64,000 nt of DNA from Paenibacillus phytohabitans (GCF_013141775.1 NZ_WHOB01000089.1:124001-188000), one strand, 5' to 3'; counted from the first letter of the stretch, positions 15,683-24,675 are shown. The notes: generated from the sequence alone by a model not told the origin. Translations and numbers: made by a program.

Positions 15683-16353
15683 CCTCTCACCCGGTAACCG
15701 ATACCCCTGACCGTCTCAATAATCTCCGGCGCAGCCGGATCAAGCTCCAGCTTCTCACGCAGATACCGGATATGTACCATAAGTGTCTTGTCGCCTTCGA
15801 TATAGCTTTCGCCCCAGACGGCTTCGTAAATCTGCTCCTTGGTCAGAATCTGGCCAAGATGGCGCAGCAGATAAGAGAAGATCTGGAACTGCTTGCCGGT
15901 AAGCATAATCTCCCGTCCGCTTGCGGCTTCCGTAACCACACTGCTGCCCGGACTAACCACCAGATGCTTAAGAATCAAGGGAGCAGGGGCAGCCGTGCCG
16001 CTTCTTCTTAACAGAACTTCAATCCTGGCTGCCAGCTCATCGGGATGAAACGGCTTGGTTAAATAATCATCCGCGAATTCCAGCCCCTGGAGCTTATCGT
16101 CAATGGAGGTACGCGCCGAGAGCATCAGGATCGGCAGCTCCGGGTATACCCGCTTCAGCCGCTGGCCGACGGTGAACCCGTCCAGTCCCGGAAGCATCAC
16201 ATCCAGTATCACCAGCTGGCAGCCCTCAGCCGCTTCCAGCGCGCCTTCTCCGCTCTCCAGCCAGCGGACAGCATACTCCCGTTCCCGCAGATCCGCAGAT
16301 ACTGCGTTGCCAATCTCACGGTCATCTTCTACATATAGTACTGTAACACCCAC
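15679..16353 (-). CDS. OmpR/PhoB-family response regulator
   Basis: 224 residues. The receiver domain has the acidic pair EDD near the start, the phospho-acceptor Asp in LVILDVMLPGLDG (about residue 50), Thr/Ser in MLSARTS and Lys in YLTKPFHPDEL. A C-terminal winged helix has ILTKEQIYEAVWGESYIEGDKTLMVHIRYLREKLE. GTG at 16353 has GGGGAGAGG about 6 bases upstream and was preferred over the more distant ATG of the open frame. It probably activates its own operon, including the ABC exporter genes. Confidence 0.9.
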   Translation of the reverse strand: MGVTVLYVEDDREIGNAVSADLREREYAVRWLESGEGALEAAEGCQLVILDVMLPGLDGFTVGQRLKRVYPELPILMLSARTSIDDKLQGLEFADDYLTKPFHPDELAARIEVLLRRSGTAAPAPLILKHLVVSPGSSVVTEAASGREIMLTGKQFQIFSYLLRHLGQILTKEQIYEAVWGESYIEGDKTLMVHIRYLREKLELDPAAPEIIETVRGIGYRVRG

Positions 16354-16392
16354 GCAGAACCTCTCCCCTCTCTCCTTCAAATAACATAACAA

Positions 16393-16432
16393 TCCCCGGA
16401 AGCAGGCAGCCTTCAAGACTGCGCTCCGGGGA
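16393..16432 (-). terminator. Terminator of the EAL gene
   Basis: TCCCCGGA-AGC pairs with GCT-CCGGGGA, with an inner GGCAG/CTGC pairing. It lies just past the EAL stop and before the response-regulator start. Confidence 0.7.
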
Positions 16433-16449
16433 GAATGGATCTTGCTGAT

Positions 16450-17487
16450 TCAGGCACTGAATCCGAAATGTGCCGGCGGCTTCTCTTCCGGCTTCCCGAA
16501 GAGATACCCCTGCCCCAGATCCATGCCGAGGTCACGGCAGAAGAGAAACTCCTCCCGGCGCTCGATTCCCTCGGCGAGCACCTTTGCACCGAAATCCCCG
16601 GCCCGGGAGATAATATCCCGCAGAACGTTCTGCTTGTCCTTATTCTGATCGCAGAAGCTGATCAAATCACGGTCGATTTTGACATAATCGGGCTGCAGGC
16701 TGGACATCACTTCTACAGTCGAATACCCCGCACCGACATCATCCAGCGCAACCAGCATACCCTGCTGGCGGTATTCGGCAAAAATGGCGCGGAGATGCGG
16801 CATATCGTTTATTTTTTCCGTTTCCACCACTTCAAATACATAATCCTCCGGATTCTGATCCAGCCGCTGAATCGTCTCGAACGTATGCGTGAGACAATAC
16901 TTGGGATTATAAATAGAGGAGGGCAGGAAGTTAATGAACCGCTTGATGCCCTTCGGCAGCATTCTTGTACTTGTCTCAATGGCTGAAATCCTGGCCGCGC
17001 GGTCAAGAAAGGAATGGAAGCCCGTACGCCGGGCAATCTCAAACAGCTCATACGGCTGAAAATGATTCCCTTGCGGCAGCGGCCGCAGCAGCAGTTCAAA
17101 GCCAATAATCTCTTCGGAGAAATTCACAATCGGCTGCATGTGGCTGCAGAAATCATGGCTCATAATAATCGAAACCAGATTCTCGCTGGAAAAGCGGACC
17201 TTCAGCTGATCCAGAGTCAGCCAGCGCTCCAGAGTAATGCGGGCTCCTCTGCCCTTAATGCATAAGGACAAGGAGATCTGCTGCTGCTGCTCGAATACCT
17301 CCAGCTGTCCTAACAGCTCCAGCAACTCTTCTTTGCAGCGGTACGGAATGATACAGGTCCTGCTTGTTCCGAATACTTCATATCCTGCATTCCTTACCGC
17401 AGCGGCAAGCGGAACAGAATAGGGGCGCAGCTTCAGCTCCCCTTCATCTTCAATCGGGTCTATGTCAGCGCAGTCAACACAATTCAC
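16450..17487 (-). CDS. EAL-domain c-di-GMP phosphodiesterase
   Basis: 345 residues. An N-terminal region of about 100 residues begins with MNCVDCADID (a CxxC pair). The EAL domain follows from about residue 105. Catalytic positions appear intact: Glu in GFELLLR (the EAL motif reads ELL), Asn in FINFLPSS, Glu in VFEVVETE, the Asp pair in ALDDVGAG, Lys in VKIDRDL, Glu in LAEGIE and Gln in GQGYLFGKP. It is therefore probably active in hydrolysing c-di-GMP. It has no membrane segment, so it is cytoplasmic. Monocistronic with its own terminator. The N-terminal domain may be a sensor, but its ligand cannot be told. Confidence 0.88.
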   Translation of the reverse strand: MNCVDCADIDPIEDEGELKLRPYSVPLAAAVRNAGYEVFGTSRTCIIPYRCKEELLELLGQLEVFEQQQQISLSLCIKGRGARITLERWLTLDQLKVRFSSENLVSIIMSHDFCSHMQPIVNFSEEIIGFELLLRPLPQGNHFQPYELFEIARRTGFHSFLDRAARISAIETSTRMLPKGIKRFINFLPSSIYNPKYCLTHTFETIQRLDQNPEDYVFEVVETEKINDMPHLRAIFAEYRQQGMLVALDDVGAGYSTVEVMSSLQPDYVKIDRDLISFCDQNKDKQNVLRDIISRAGDFGAKVLAEGIERREEFLFCRDLGMDLGQGYLFGKPEEKPPAHFGFSA

Positions 17488-17577
17488 GGCAATCGCCTCC
17501 GCCTCAGGATGTCAAAATACTGAGGCAAGTATAGCATGATTCCCCATGTTCGATCTATTATTTACGGACATGCACAA

Positions 17578-17671
17578 GTGGAAACGGCTTTGCCGTCCTT
17601 TTGTAAGGACGGTACCGTTTCAGCGAGAAATAGAAGGATAAGTTATCGTGTGAAACCTGTAACTTCTTATA
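17578..17671. repeat. Two-hairpin intergenic element, copy B
   Basis: Homologous to 3556-3650. GAAACGG pairs with CCGTTTC, inside which CCGTCCTT pairs with AAGGACGG. A second hairpin pairs AGAAG/GTTA with TAAC/CTTCT. Stems differ from copy A at several paired positions while remaining paired. The gene-free interval 17488-17783 otherwise contains only a possible hairpin. Confidence 0.7.
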
Positions 17672-17687
17672 TTTGCACAACGCGGCA

Positions 17688-17723
17688 AGGCCCTTCCCGA
17701 ACCCTAAGGCTCAGGAAAGGCCT
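17688..17723 (-). terminator. Weak hairpin downstream of the PPOX-family gene
   Basis: AGGCC-TTCC pairs with GGAA-GGCCT across a 16-base loop, with no T-run. It may be a weak terminator for the gene ending at 17784. Confidence 0.35.
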
Positions 17724-17783
17724 GATCATAAACATTACCTCTATTATTATAAAGGACTGGGGCCCTTCAGTACCGCCGCTTAC

Positions 17784-18221
17784 TTACTTGGATACCGCAG
17801 CAGCCCCCTGCCATACTCCGTGTTCCTTATTTTTGCCCATATATTCAATCCGTGTCGGGGAGAGCTCCAGGATTACATAATCGGGATCATCCGGTCCCTT
17901 GAACCATTGCTCCAAGGAAGTGTTCCATACTTTCGAACGCAAACCCTCATCTTTGGTGACAGCTACGGTAGCCTCAATCTCCAGCACATCCTTGCCGCCG
18001 CCCTGCTCGTAACCCAGCAGCAGACAAGCATTCGGATTATCCTTAAGCTCCTCTACCTTATGGGTCTTGCGGTTCGTAGCCAGATAAATGTTCAATCCGT
18101 CATGAAATACCGCCATATAACGCACCTTAGGTTTGTTGCCGGCTTCTATCGTGCCGAAGGACCCGAACTTGTTGTCATCCAGCACCTGTATGATCGTTTT
18201 CTCCAGCTCTTTGTTATCCAT
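17784..18221 (-). CDS. Pyridoxamine 5'-phosphate oxidase-like flavin protein
   Basis: 145 residues forming a split-barrel FMN-binding fold of the PNPOx-like superfamily. Typical segments are KFGSFGTIEAGNKPKVRYMAVFHDGLNIYLATNRKTHKVEELK and a closing ILELSPTRIEYMG. Members are small general reductases or flavin- or heme-binding proteins; a specific reaction cannot be assigned. ATG at 18221 is preceded by AAAGGAG at 11 bases; an earlier ATG at 18248 overlaps this region. A 24-bp inverted repeat sits just upstream and may be an operator. Confidence 0.85.
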   Translation of the reverse strand: MDNKELEKTIIQVLDDNKFGSFGTIEAGNKPKVRYMAVFHDGLNIYLATNRKTHKVEELKDNPNACLLLGYEQGGGKDVLEIEATVAVTKDEGLRSKVWNTSLEQWFKGPDDPDYVILELSPTRIEYMGKNKEHGVWQGAAAVSK

Positions 18222-18248
18222 TGACGAGAAAGCTCCTTTCGAATTCAT

Positions 18249-18272
18249 GTGAATATAAGTTTATATATTCAC
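18249..18272. promoter_or_regulatory. Inverted repeat upstream of the PPOX-family gene
   Basis: GTGAATATA and TATATTCAC form perfect 9-bp arms around six bases. It lies 27 bases from the start, in the leader or promoter. The regulator is unknown; the AT-rich palindrome is of the MarR/TetR kind. Confidence 0.5.
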
Positions 18273-18382
18273 ATCCGCAGTTTGGATTTATTATAAAAAC
18301 TGTGCTTATTATAGTGTACCCGTTCGGTTCATAATGAATCCCGGACTATGTTCATAAATTCACCCAGAAGGAGTCTCTCCCC

Positions 18383-19591
18383 TTGAAAAAATTAATCTGG
18401 ATCGGTTGTCTCTCCTATTTCGTCATCGGCCTTGCCCATGTGGTGCTGGGCTCTATTCTGCCTGTGCTGCTCCAGCATTATGACCGCAGCTACAGTGCCG
18501 GAGGCGAGCTGATCTTCAGCCAGTTCGGCGGCTTCCTCGCCGGTGTGCTAGTCTCGCCGCTGCTGAACCGCCGCTTCGGCAAACGCGGCGGCATCCTGAT
18601 CGCCACCGGGCTGCTGGTCTGCGCCGAAACGGCCTACGCCTTCCTCCCGCCCTGGGGCTGGATGTACGTGATCGCGATAGCTGCAGGCTTCGGCTTCGGC
18701 ATGATCGAAGCCGTCATCGGCACGATTATTATCGCCGCGATTACCGAAGGAACGGCAATTGCCATGAGCCGGCTGGAGGTGCTATTCGGTGTAGGCGCGC
18801 TGCTCATGCCGCTGGCCGCAAGTCCGCTGATTGCCGCCGGCAGCTGGAGGCTGGCTTTCCTGATCGTTGCCGCCTTTTCTCTGGTTTCGCTGCTCTTCTG
18901 GGCGAAGAGCAGCTTCGGTCCGCTCCAGCGTGTGCTGGATGAGCGGCCGTCACGCCCTGCCGCTGCCGCGGCCTCCGCAGATGCAGCAGCAAGTGCAACA
19001 GTACCCGCCGCCGGCAAATCCGGACGCCTGCCCTACAAGGGTAAACAGTGGGTACTGCTTGGCCTGTTCATCGTCTTCTTCTTTCTCTATGTAGGTACCG
19101 AGATGAGTCTGGTCAATTTCATGCCGGCGATCTTCATCGCCAAGCTTGGCATGAGCGAAGCTGCGGCAGCGCTGACGGTTACCTTCTTCTGGCTGGCTAT
19201 GTCGGCGGGAAGACTATTCGCCGGTGTGGTTGCCGAGCGGATTTCCTACCGCATCTATGTGCTCATCAGCTGCTTCGCCGCTTTGCTGCTGCTGGTTATT
19301 TTCCCGTTCGCAGAGCACCGGATTGCCGCATTCGCTGTCATTCTGCTGCTCGGGCTGTTCATGTCCGGCATCTTCTCCATCGCCCTAGTCTTCGCAAGCA
19401 AGCTGCTGCCCGGTGCGGAGGAATCCACGCCAAGCATCATGATCGCCTCGGGCGGAATCGGCGGCGCGGTGCTGCCGCTGCTGACCGGCTGGTCCATGGA
19501 CCATATGCAGGTGGCCCAGACATCGGGGCTTCTGGCCGCTTTTGCCGCCGTATTATTCCTGCTTAGCGTGGCCGCCTGGAAAATCGGGTAA
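18383..19591 (+). CDS. MFS transporter, 12 membrane segments
   Basis: 402 residues. The N-terminal six helices have a short helix 2-3 loop (LLNRRFGKRGG, a modified motif A). A central loop of about 45 residues is rich in Ala (about 190-230), and a second six-helix half follows. Overall it looks like drug/sugar-type MFS permeases such as FucP-like or fosmidomycin-resistance-like proteins. The substrate is unknown. It starts with TTG, with AGAAGGAG 9 bases upstream. It is followed by a 47-base gap to the CorA-like gene, so the two may be co-transcribed. Confidence 0.82.
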   Translation: MKKLIWIGCLSYFVIGLAHVVLGSILPVLLQHYDRSYSAGGELIFSQFGGFLAGVLVSPLLNRRFGKRGGILIATGLLVCAETAYAFLPPWGWMYVIAIAAGFGFGMIEAVIGTIIIAAITEGTAIAMSRLEVLFGVGALLMPLAASPLIAAGSWRLAFLIVAAFSLVSLLFWAKSSFGPLQRVLDERPSRPAAAAASADAAASATVPAAGKSGRLPYKGKQWVLLGLFIVFFFLYVGTEMSLVNFMPAIFIAKLGMSEAAAALTVTFFWLAMSAGRLFAGVVAERISYRIYVLISCFAALLLLVIFPFAEHRIAAFAVILLLGLFMSGIFSIALVFASKLLPGAEESTPSIMIASGGIGGAVLPLLTGWSMDHMQVAQTSGLLAAFAAVLFLLSVAAWKIG

Positions 19592-19638
19592 TATAATAAG
19601 CAAGTTCAATATCCTGTGAATAAGGACGGAACCCCTAT

Positions 19639-21099
19639 ATGGCTGAGCTGCACTCCGAGAGACCCGAACCCACACTGCATACTGCATTACTGCAATTCAT
19701 TTTCCCCTTCTCCATCAAGGCCGGGCAGGACAAAGAGCTGATCGGGCGTCTGCAGCAGGGCGGGTTTACGCGTTTTTTTCTTGATAACAAGGATCTTGAG
19801 CATGCTTATTACGGGGAGGGCTACTGCGTGTCCCATGAGAAAATGGAGCGCAGCTACCTGCCGTTCGCCGCTCATGTCCTCTTTCCGCGTGAGAAGGATG
19901 CTGATTCCTTCCGCCGCTTTTCCCGGGTGAACAATCTGCAGTGCCAGCTTGAAATGCCGTTTCAATCCGTGAATTTCCGCGTGCTGTCCACGGATGTGTT
20001 CCTGTGCCCGTTTGAGCTGGGCTTCCTGACTGTACGAGTAGCCATAGAGGAGGAGCACCTCACCTACAGCACTGCGCTGGAATTCGCTGACCGCTTCCGT
20101 ACGCTGGAGGATGTGTCTTATCAGGATAAACAGACTTATATCCATTGTCATAAGAAGTCTTTCGGTCAAGTGGAGGATTTCGTGTTCAAGAATCTGGTTG
20201 CCGGGCTGGAGCCGTTTCTCGACCCTGCGGAGATCGATGGCGCGTATTTTGAGACCTTGCCTTTTTTCGTGGATGAACGGATGCTGGTGCAGGCTTTCTA
20301 TGGCTTCAACCGCGTGGAAGAAATAGATGAGATCAGTGTCGAGCTGCGCTACCGTGCCTCCCAGCTGGATGGGCTGAATATGGAGGGTAAACCCTATACC
20401 AGTGCCAGCGATCCTGAATATATCGAACAATATACCTCTGAACATTGCTACAGCCGCTGGGGGCCGGACACCTATTATATGACTAATGAGCAGACCTTCT
20501 GCTGCCTAAGCCGGGCCGAATCTGACATCGCCACCCAGCTGATTAACCAGATGTACGGGGAGTATTATTACGGGCTGCTGCTGAGTATTTTTCATAAAAT
20601 CGTGCTGCTGAAGCTGGCCAATCTGCATTCCCGGCTGCGCATCAACCACGATTATGACGAGATCGAGAATCTGATCTTCCTGATTAATAAGTTCTCGGCC
20701 AAATTCTACTTTCTGGAGCTGATTTCGCAGTCGCAGGGACGGGAGATCTTCTTCCAGCTGCGCAAGGTTTACGGCAATGACGCCCTGTTCGATGAAGTGA
20801 AGATGACCTTGAATGACCTGTTCCAGTATCAGGATAAATTCCAGGCCAAACGCCGGGATACGCTGCTGATGGTTCTGACTGTATTTACGGTAATAAGCGG
20901 GATTTACGGGATGAATCAGGTCATTGAGGACTTGAAGGCACCGATCGATTGGAGCAAAATGCTGGAGTACTCTGCGTTTGAGTACCTGGCGCTGTTCCTC
21001 ACCTTCTCCGGGATCGCAGTCAGCCTGGGCCTGACGCTGAGGGAGGCGTGGAACGGAATACGCAGCCGCCGTAAGAAGCGGTTCTATGATAAGGATTGA
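19639..21099 (+). CDS. CorA-superfamily-like protein with GMN motif
   Basis: 486 residues. The first 400 are soluble and poorly recognisable (many aromatic and acidic residues). A C-terminal helix-rich part (about residues 340-410) leads to a membrane helix ending in ISGIYGMNQ, a loop of about 20 residues, then a second helix (YLALFLTFSGIAVSLGLTL) and a basic tail RSRRKKRFYDKD. A YGMN signature at the end of the first of two C-terminal helices, plus a basic tail, is diagnostic of CorA/ZntB-type divalent cation channels. The N-terminal domain does not look like a standard CorA domain. AAGGA precedes the ATG. It may conduct Mg2+ or another cation. Confidence 0.65.
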   Translation: MAELHSERPEPTLHTALLQFIFPFSIKAGQDKELIGRLQQGGFTRFFLDNKDLEHAYYGEGYCVSHEKMERSYLPFAAHVLFPREKDADSFRRFSRVNNLQCQLEMPFQSVNFRVLSTDVFLCPFELGFLTVRVAIEEEHLTYSTALEFADRFRTLEDVSYQDKQTYIHCHKKSFGQVEDFVFKNLVAGLEPFLDPAEIDGAYFETLPFFVDERMLVQAFYGFNRVEEIDEISVELRYRASQLDGLNMEGKPYTSASDPEYIEQYTSEHCYSRWGPDTYYMTNEQTFCCLSRAESDIATQLINQMYGEYYYGLLLSIFHKIVLLKLANLHSRLRINHDYDEIENLIFLINKFSAKFYFLELISQSQGREIFFQLRKVYGNDALFDEVKMTLNDLFQYQDKFQAKRRDTLLMVLTVFTVISGIYGMNQVIEDLKAPIDWSKMLEYSAFEYLALFLTFSGIAVSLGLTLREAWNGIRSRRKKRFYDKD

Positions 21100-21101
21100 G
21101 G

Positions 21102-21127
21102 GGCTGCCGGTGACGGCGGCTTTTTTT
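21102..21127 (+). terminator. Terminator after the CorA-like gene
   Basis: GCTGCCG pairs with CGGCGGC around GTGA (one wobble) and is followed by seven T. Confidence 0.8.
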
Positions 21128-21234
21128 ATTATTCACTTCACAATTCTTCTGAGTGATCTTGCCGCCGGCATGCGTAGTAATACATATACGACTTCTTAGT
21201 AGGTTACTCATGAAAAGAAATGCCGGAGGTTCCT

Positions 21235-21828
21235 ATGACGCGTAATGATCATGACAGCCTGGACTGGCCCGGCCGGTTCAGAACTAAAGATAAGCAAGCT
21301 CTCGCGGATGCCATCGACTTCTACGGACCCGATGTGCACAGACTGGTCCAGCGTATTCTGGCCGGCTGCGGGAGTGCAGAAGATGCCGAGGAATGTGTCA
21401 GCGATGTGTTTCTCGCGGCCTGGAACAATATCGGACGTTACGACCCGTCACGCGCTTCCTTCCGCACCTGGATATTCCTGCTCGCAAAATACAAGGCGCT
21501 GGATCTGAGGCGTAAATTGCAGCCGGGACTTGGCAGGACGCTGAACGAAGCAACACTGAACATGCAGAGCGGGACCAACACCGAACGGGAATTTCTACAA
21601 CGTGAGGCAACGGGGGAATTGCTCCGCTATATCGGGCAGCTCCGTGAACCGGACCGCAGCCTGTTTCTGCGCAGGTATTACCTATACGAGAGTCTGGATG
21701 AACTGGCTGCGGCCTTTGGCTTCAGTAAAAAAGCTGTCGAGAGCCGTCTGTACCGCTGCCGGACAATGCTGAAGCAGGCTATACATCTGACTGGCGAAGA
21801 TGGAAAGGGGGAACTCGGGTCATGGTAA
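21235..21828 (+). CDS. ECF-type RNA polymerase sigma factor
   Basis: 197 residues. Region 2 is recognisable in AEDAEECVSDVFLAAWNNIGRYDPSRASFRTWIFLLAKYKALDLRRK. Region 4 is ELLRYIGQLREPDRSLFLRRYYLYESLDELAAAFGFSKKAVESRLYRCRTMLKQ. ATG at 21235 has GGAGG 5 bases upstream, so the longer open frame was trimmed. The stop overlaps the start of the following membrane-anchored gene by 7 bases, the usual arrangement of a sigma factor with its anti-sigma factor. Confidence 0.88.
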   Translation: MTRNDHDSLDWPGRFRTKDKQALADAIDFYGPDVHRLVQRILAGCGSAEDAEECVSDVFLAAWNNIGRYDPSRASFRTWIFLLAKYKALDLRRKLQPGLGRTLNEATLNMQSGTNTEREFLQREATGELLRYIGQLREPDRSLFLRRYYLYESLDELAAAFGFSKKAVESRLYRCRTMLKQAIHLTGEDGKGELGSW

Positions 21829-23222
21829 AGGATATGAACAGCGGCGAGAAAAGCATATTTGATCAGCTCGATCTTCTGGAATTCAGCGAGGCTGAACTTG
21901 CACTGGACGGATTACTGTCGGAGCCTGAGTCCAGCCCGGTACCCGGGTCTAAAGAAGAGATTGCTTCGCTTGAGCGGATCAAGAGCCGTACCCTCGACCT
22001 TATTCAGACTGAACCGGCGCCTGAACTGCCTGCTGCTGTCCGCAAGCCGCGGCGGCGGGCAGCTATTGGAGCGGCGGCGGCCGCGATCCTTATGGCCGCA
22101 GGCCTGCTGGCGTTCTCCCCTGACGCCCAGGCAGGTCTAAAGCAAGCCCTTAGCTTCCTGCCCGGCTTCGGCACTGTTCTGGAGAGCAGCCCGGGCAGTC
22201 AGCTTTATGTTCTGGAGAAGCCCTACACTGCTTCCATAGGCAAGGGAAAGCTGACAGTCAATGCCGTACTTCTGCAGGAGAACAGCGGGACCATTACGCT
22301 GCGGGGACAGCAGACTCCCGTCATTACTGAATTTCAGGCAGACATCGGAGGGGACCGTTATACCTTTACTTCCAATATGCGGTCTTCTGCATCCGGAGAC
22401 TGGTATGCAAGCTTCAGCACTGCACTTCCCGGAAATTTGGAGCTTGAAACCGCTGAACCGGTGACTCTGTATATCCATGGAGCAGCAGTCGGGCCACTGG
22501 TGCTTCAAGCACCGGTGACCGCCGATGATCTGCAGCATTTAGGCGCAAGCGATGTGCACCAGGAAGTGCGGATTACGGCTTTTCCGGTTCGTCTGGATGA
22601 CGGACTTGTCCGCGTTGAATTAGTTCCGGCCCTTCCAGATTCGTTCTCCGCCGTCCATTCTTATTCACTGGAGCCGCTGGTATCCTGGAATGGCCTGTAT
22701 GTCGAGAATGCAGAGGGAGTCAAAGCGAAGGTTGAACCTCCTTCAACCATGGTCTACCCGTCGGAGTTCTCGTTCCGGGAATTGGCATCAGCTGAAGAAC
22801 AGTCTTACAGGGTCGTCATCCCTTACATCGAAATAGCGGAACGGAAGGCACTCTCCCGGGAGGTCGTTCTGCCGCTGCCCGCCAGCGGGGAGAGTGCGCC
22901 TCTCCACATTACCGCTGAGATCGCCGGTTACCCGGTAGAATTCACCCGCATTGAGCGCAGCAGCGGGACGGCTGTCAGCGTTGATGTGGATATGAATTTT
23001 GATCCCGAAGCGGCAAAGTCACTGACGCATTTCTTCATCCGCTACCCGGGTTCTGGGGACAAATATTCATACGGCTGGCAGGATACCGAGACATTCCCAA
23101 GAATCTTGAAGACTCTTCTTCTGGATGCAGAGCCCGGCGCGGATACGCTGCGTTTTAGAATGTCGGAGCCTCAATTCCTGCTCAAAGGCCCCTGGATTCT
23201 GCCGCTAAAGCTCGAAGATTAG
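21822..23222 (+). CDS. Putative membrane-anchored anti-sigma factor
   Basis: 466 residues. There is a cytoplasmic N-terminal part of about 75 residues with an acidic helix (DQLDLLEFSEAELALDGLL), a basic stop (KPRRRAA), and one membrane helix (about 77-95, AIGAAAAAILMAAGLLAF). An extracellular beta-rich domain of about 370 residues follows. Topology, length and the overlap with the sigma gene fit DUF4179-like anti-sigma regulators, but no conserved ZAS His-Cys motif is seen. The assignment rests on context. What the outer domain senses is unknown. Confidence 0.65.
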   Translation: MVKDMNSGEKSIFDQLDLLEFSEAELALDGLLSEPESSPVPGSKEEIASLERIKSRTLDLIQTEPAPELPAAVRKPRRRAAIGAAAAAILMAAGLLAFSPDAQAGLKQALSFLPGFGTVLESSPGSQLYVLEKPYTASIGKGKLTVNAVLLQENSGTITLRGQQTPVITEFQADIGGDRYTFTSNMRSSASGDWYASFSTALPGNLELETAEPVTLYIHGAAVGPLVLQAPVTADDLQHLGASDVHQEVRITAFPVRLDDGLVRVELVPALPDSFSAVHSYSLEPLVSWNGLYVENAEGVKAKVEPPSTMVYPSEFSFRELASAEEQSYRVVIPYIEIAERKALSREVVLPLPASGESAPLHITAEIAGYPVEFTRIERSSGTAVSVDVDMNFDPEAAKSLTHFFIRYPGSGDKYSYGWQDTETFPRILKTLLLDAEPGADTLRFRMSEPQFLLKGPWILPLKLED

Positions 23223-23302
23223 GACGGGGAGACTGGACAACCGCAAGAGCGGCGTCTATAATACACCGTAAGAACATAGCAATACCCGTGAACTTCATAG
23301 AA

Positions 23303-23393
23303 CCAGGGGTGCTGGAATTGGCCGGCTGAGATTGTATCCCACAAGATACTGACCCTTATACCTGATCTGGATAATGCCAGCGTAGGAATCTTC
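23303..23393 (+). ncRNA. TPP riboswitch (thi box)
   Basis: The conserved elements occur in order: GGGGTGC, GGCTGAGA, ACTGACCC, ACCTGATCTGGATAATGCCAGCG and TAGGAA (given here as landmarks within 23305-23388). This is the thi box consensus. Thiamine pyrophosphate binding is expected to favour the downstream terminator and shut off the thiamine-precursor importer that follows. Confidence 0.95.
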
Positions 23394-23450
23394 ATTCAAC
23401 CCCGAGCCCCTTCATGGGCCTGAAGTTGAACTCACCTTGCGCAAGTAACT

Positions 23451-23477
23451 GGCGTCCCGGTCTCCGGGGCGCTTTTT
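23451..23477 (+). terminator. Riboswitch-controlled intrinsic terminator
   Basis: GGCGTCCCGG pairs with CCGGGGCGC around TCT and is followed by TTTTT. It lies between the thi box and thiY. Sequence 23410-23450 could form the alternative antiterminator. Confidence 0.8.
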
Positions 23478-23536
23478 GGTATGGGTTACTCTGAATTTTG
23501 GAAGACTAGGGATTGCTGGAAGGAGAGAGAAGAGAA

Positions 23537-24622
23537 ATGGGAGTCAAAAAAGTATTACCGCTGCTGCTCAGCTCTATGCTTGTACTCGTGATGGCCGGAT
23601 GCGGCAACGGGAACGTCAACCCGGGCGGCAATGCCGGAGGCAGCACCCCTGCCGCCGGGAACAGCACCGCTGCACCTGAAGCAACCGCAGCCGCCAGTAC
23701 CACCGACGCGCCTAAAGAATTGACCCCGGTTAAGATTGCGCTGGACTGGACGCCGAACACGAATCACACCGGCCTGTATACCGCCAAGGAGCTGGGATAT
23801 TACGCGGAGGAAGGTCTTGACGTGGAGATCGTGCAGCCGGGTGCTGCCGGATCTGACACCATGGTTACTTCCGGTGAAGCCCAGTTTGGTATCAGTGCAC
23901 AGGAGGCGCTCACCCTGGCCCGTCTGCAGGATGTGCCGCTCGTATCCATCGCCGCTATCATTCAGCATAATACCTCCGGCTTTGCCGCTCCGAAGGACCG
24001 CAATATTAAGACGCCGAAAGACTTTGAAGGCAAAACCTATGGAGGCTGGGGCTCTCCTGCGGAAGAAGCAGCCATGAAAGCCATCATGGACCCCGATGGC
24101 GGAGATGTCTCCAAAGTGAAATTGGTGAATATCGGCGAAGCTGACTTCTTCACTGCGGTGAAACGCGATATCGACTTTGCCTGGATCTTCTACGCCTGGA
24201 CCGGGATCGAAGCCGAGCTGCGCGGCGAGCCGCTGGATATGCTGTACCTGAAGGATTACGCGCCGCAGCTGGATTACTACACACCGGTGCTCACAACCAG
24301 TGAGAAGGAAATTGCCGAGCATCCGGAAGTGGTGAAGGCTTTCCTCAAAGCTACGTCGAAAGGTTACCAATACGCGATCGACCATCCGGAAGAAGCGGCC
24401 ACGGTGCTGTCTGATGCCGTGCCTGATCTGGATCCCGAGCTGGTGCTGGCCAGCCAGAAATGGCTCAGCCCGAAATACAAGGACGATGCCGCCCGCTGGG
24501 GTGAGCAGAAGCTAGAAATCTGGCAGAATTATGCCGAGTGGATGTACGGCCTGAAGCTGCTGGACAAACCGCTGGATGCCGCAAGTACATTTACGAATGA
24601 ATTTTTGCCGGAAGGCCAGTAA
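23537..24622 (+). CDS. thiY: ThiY-like pyrimidine/thiamine precursor-binding lipoprotein
   Basis: 361 residues. The signal peptide ends in a lipobox (LVLVMAGC), so the mature protein is anchored outside the membrane by its Cys. A Pro/Ala/Thr-rich linker follows, then the NMT1/THI5-like domain with KIALDWTPNTNHTGLYTAKELGYY, EGLDVEIVQPG and FGISAQEALTLAR. ThiY proteins bind formylaminopyrimidine or HMP salvaged from degraded thiamine. ATG at 23537 with GGAAGGAG 11 bases upstream was chosen over the longer frame. It is the first gene of a riboswitch-controlled operon. Confidence 0.92.
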   Translation: MGVKKVLPLLLSSMLVLVMAGCGNGNVNPGGNAGGSTPAAGNSTAAPEATAAASTTDAPKELTPVKIALDWTPNTNHTGLYTAKELGYYAEEGLDVEIVQPGAAGSDTMVTSGEAQFGISAQEALTLARLQDVPLVSIAAIIQHNTSGFAAPKDRNIKTPKDFEGKTYGGWGSPAEEAAMKAIMDPDGGDVSKVKLVNIGEADFFTAVKRDIDFAWIFYAWTGIEAELRGEPLDMLYLKDYAPQLDYYTPVLTTSEKEIAEHPEVVKAFLKATSKGYQYAIDHPEEAATVLSDAVPDLDPELVLASQKWLSPKYKDDAARWGEQKLEIWQNYAEWMYGLKLLDKPLDAASTFTNEFLPEGQ

Positions 24623-24675
24623 ACACCGAGTGGAGTAGTAATGACACTAACTCACATGAGAGGAATGAATAATAA

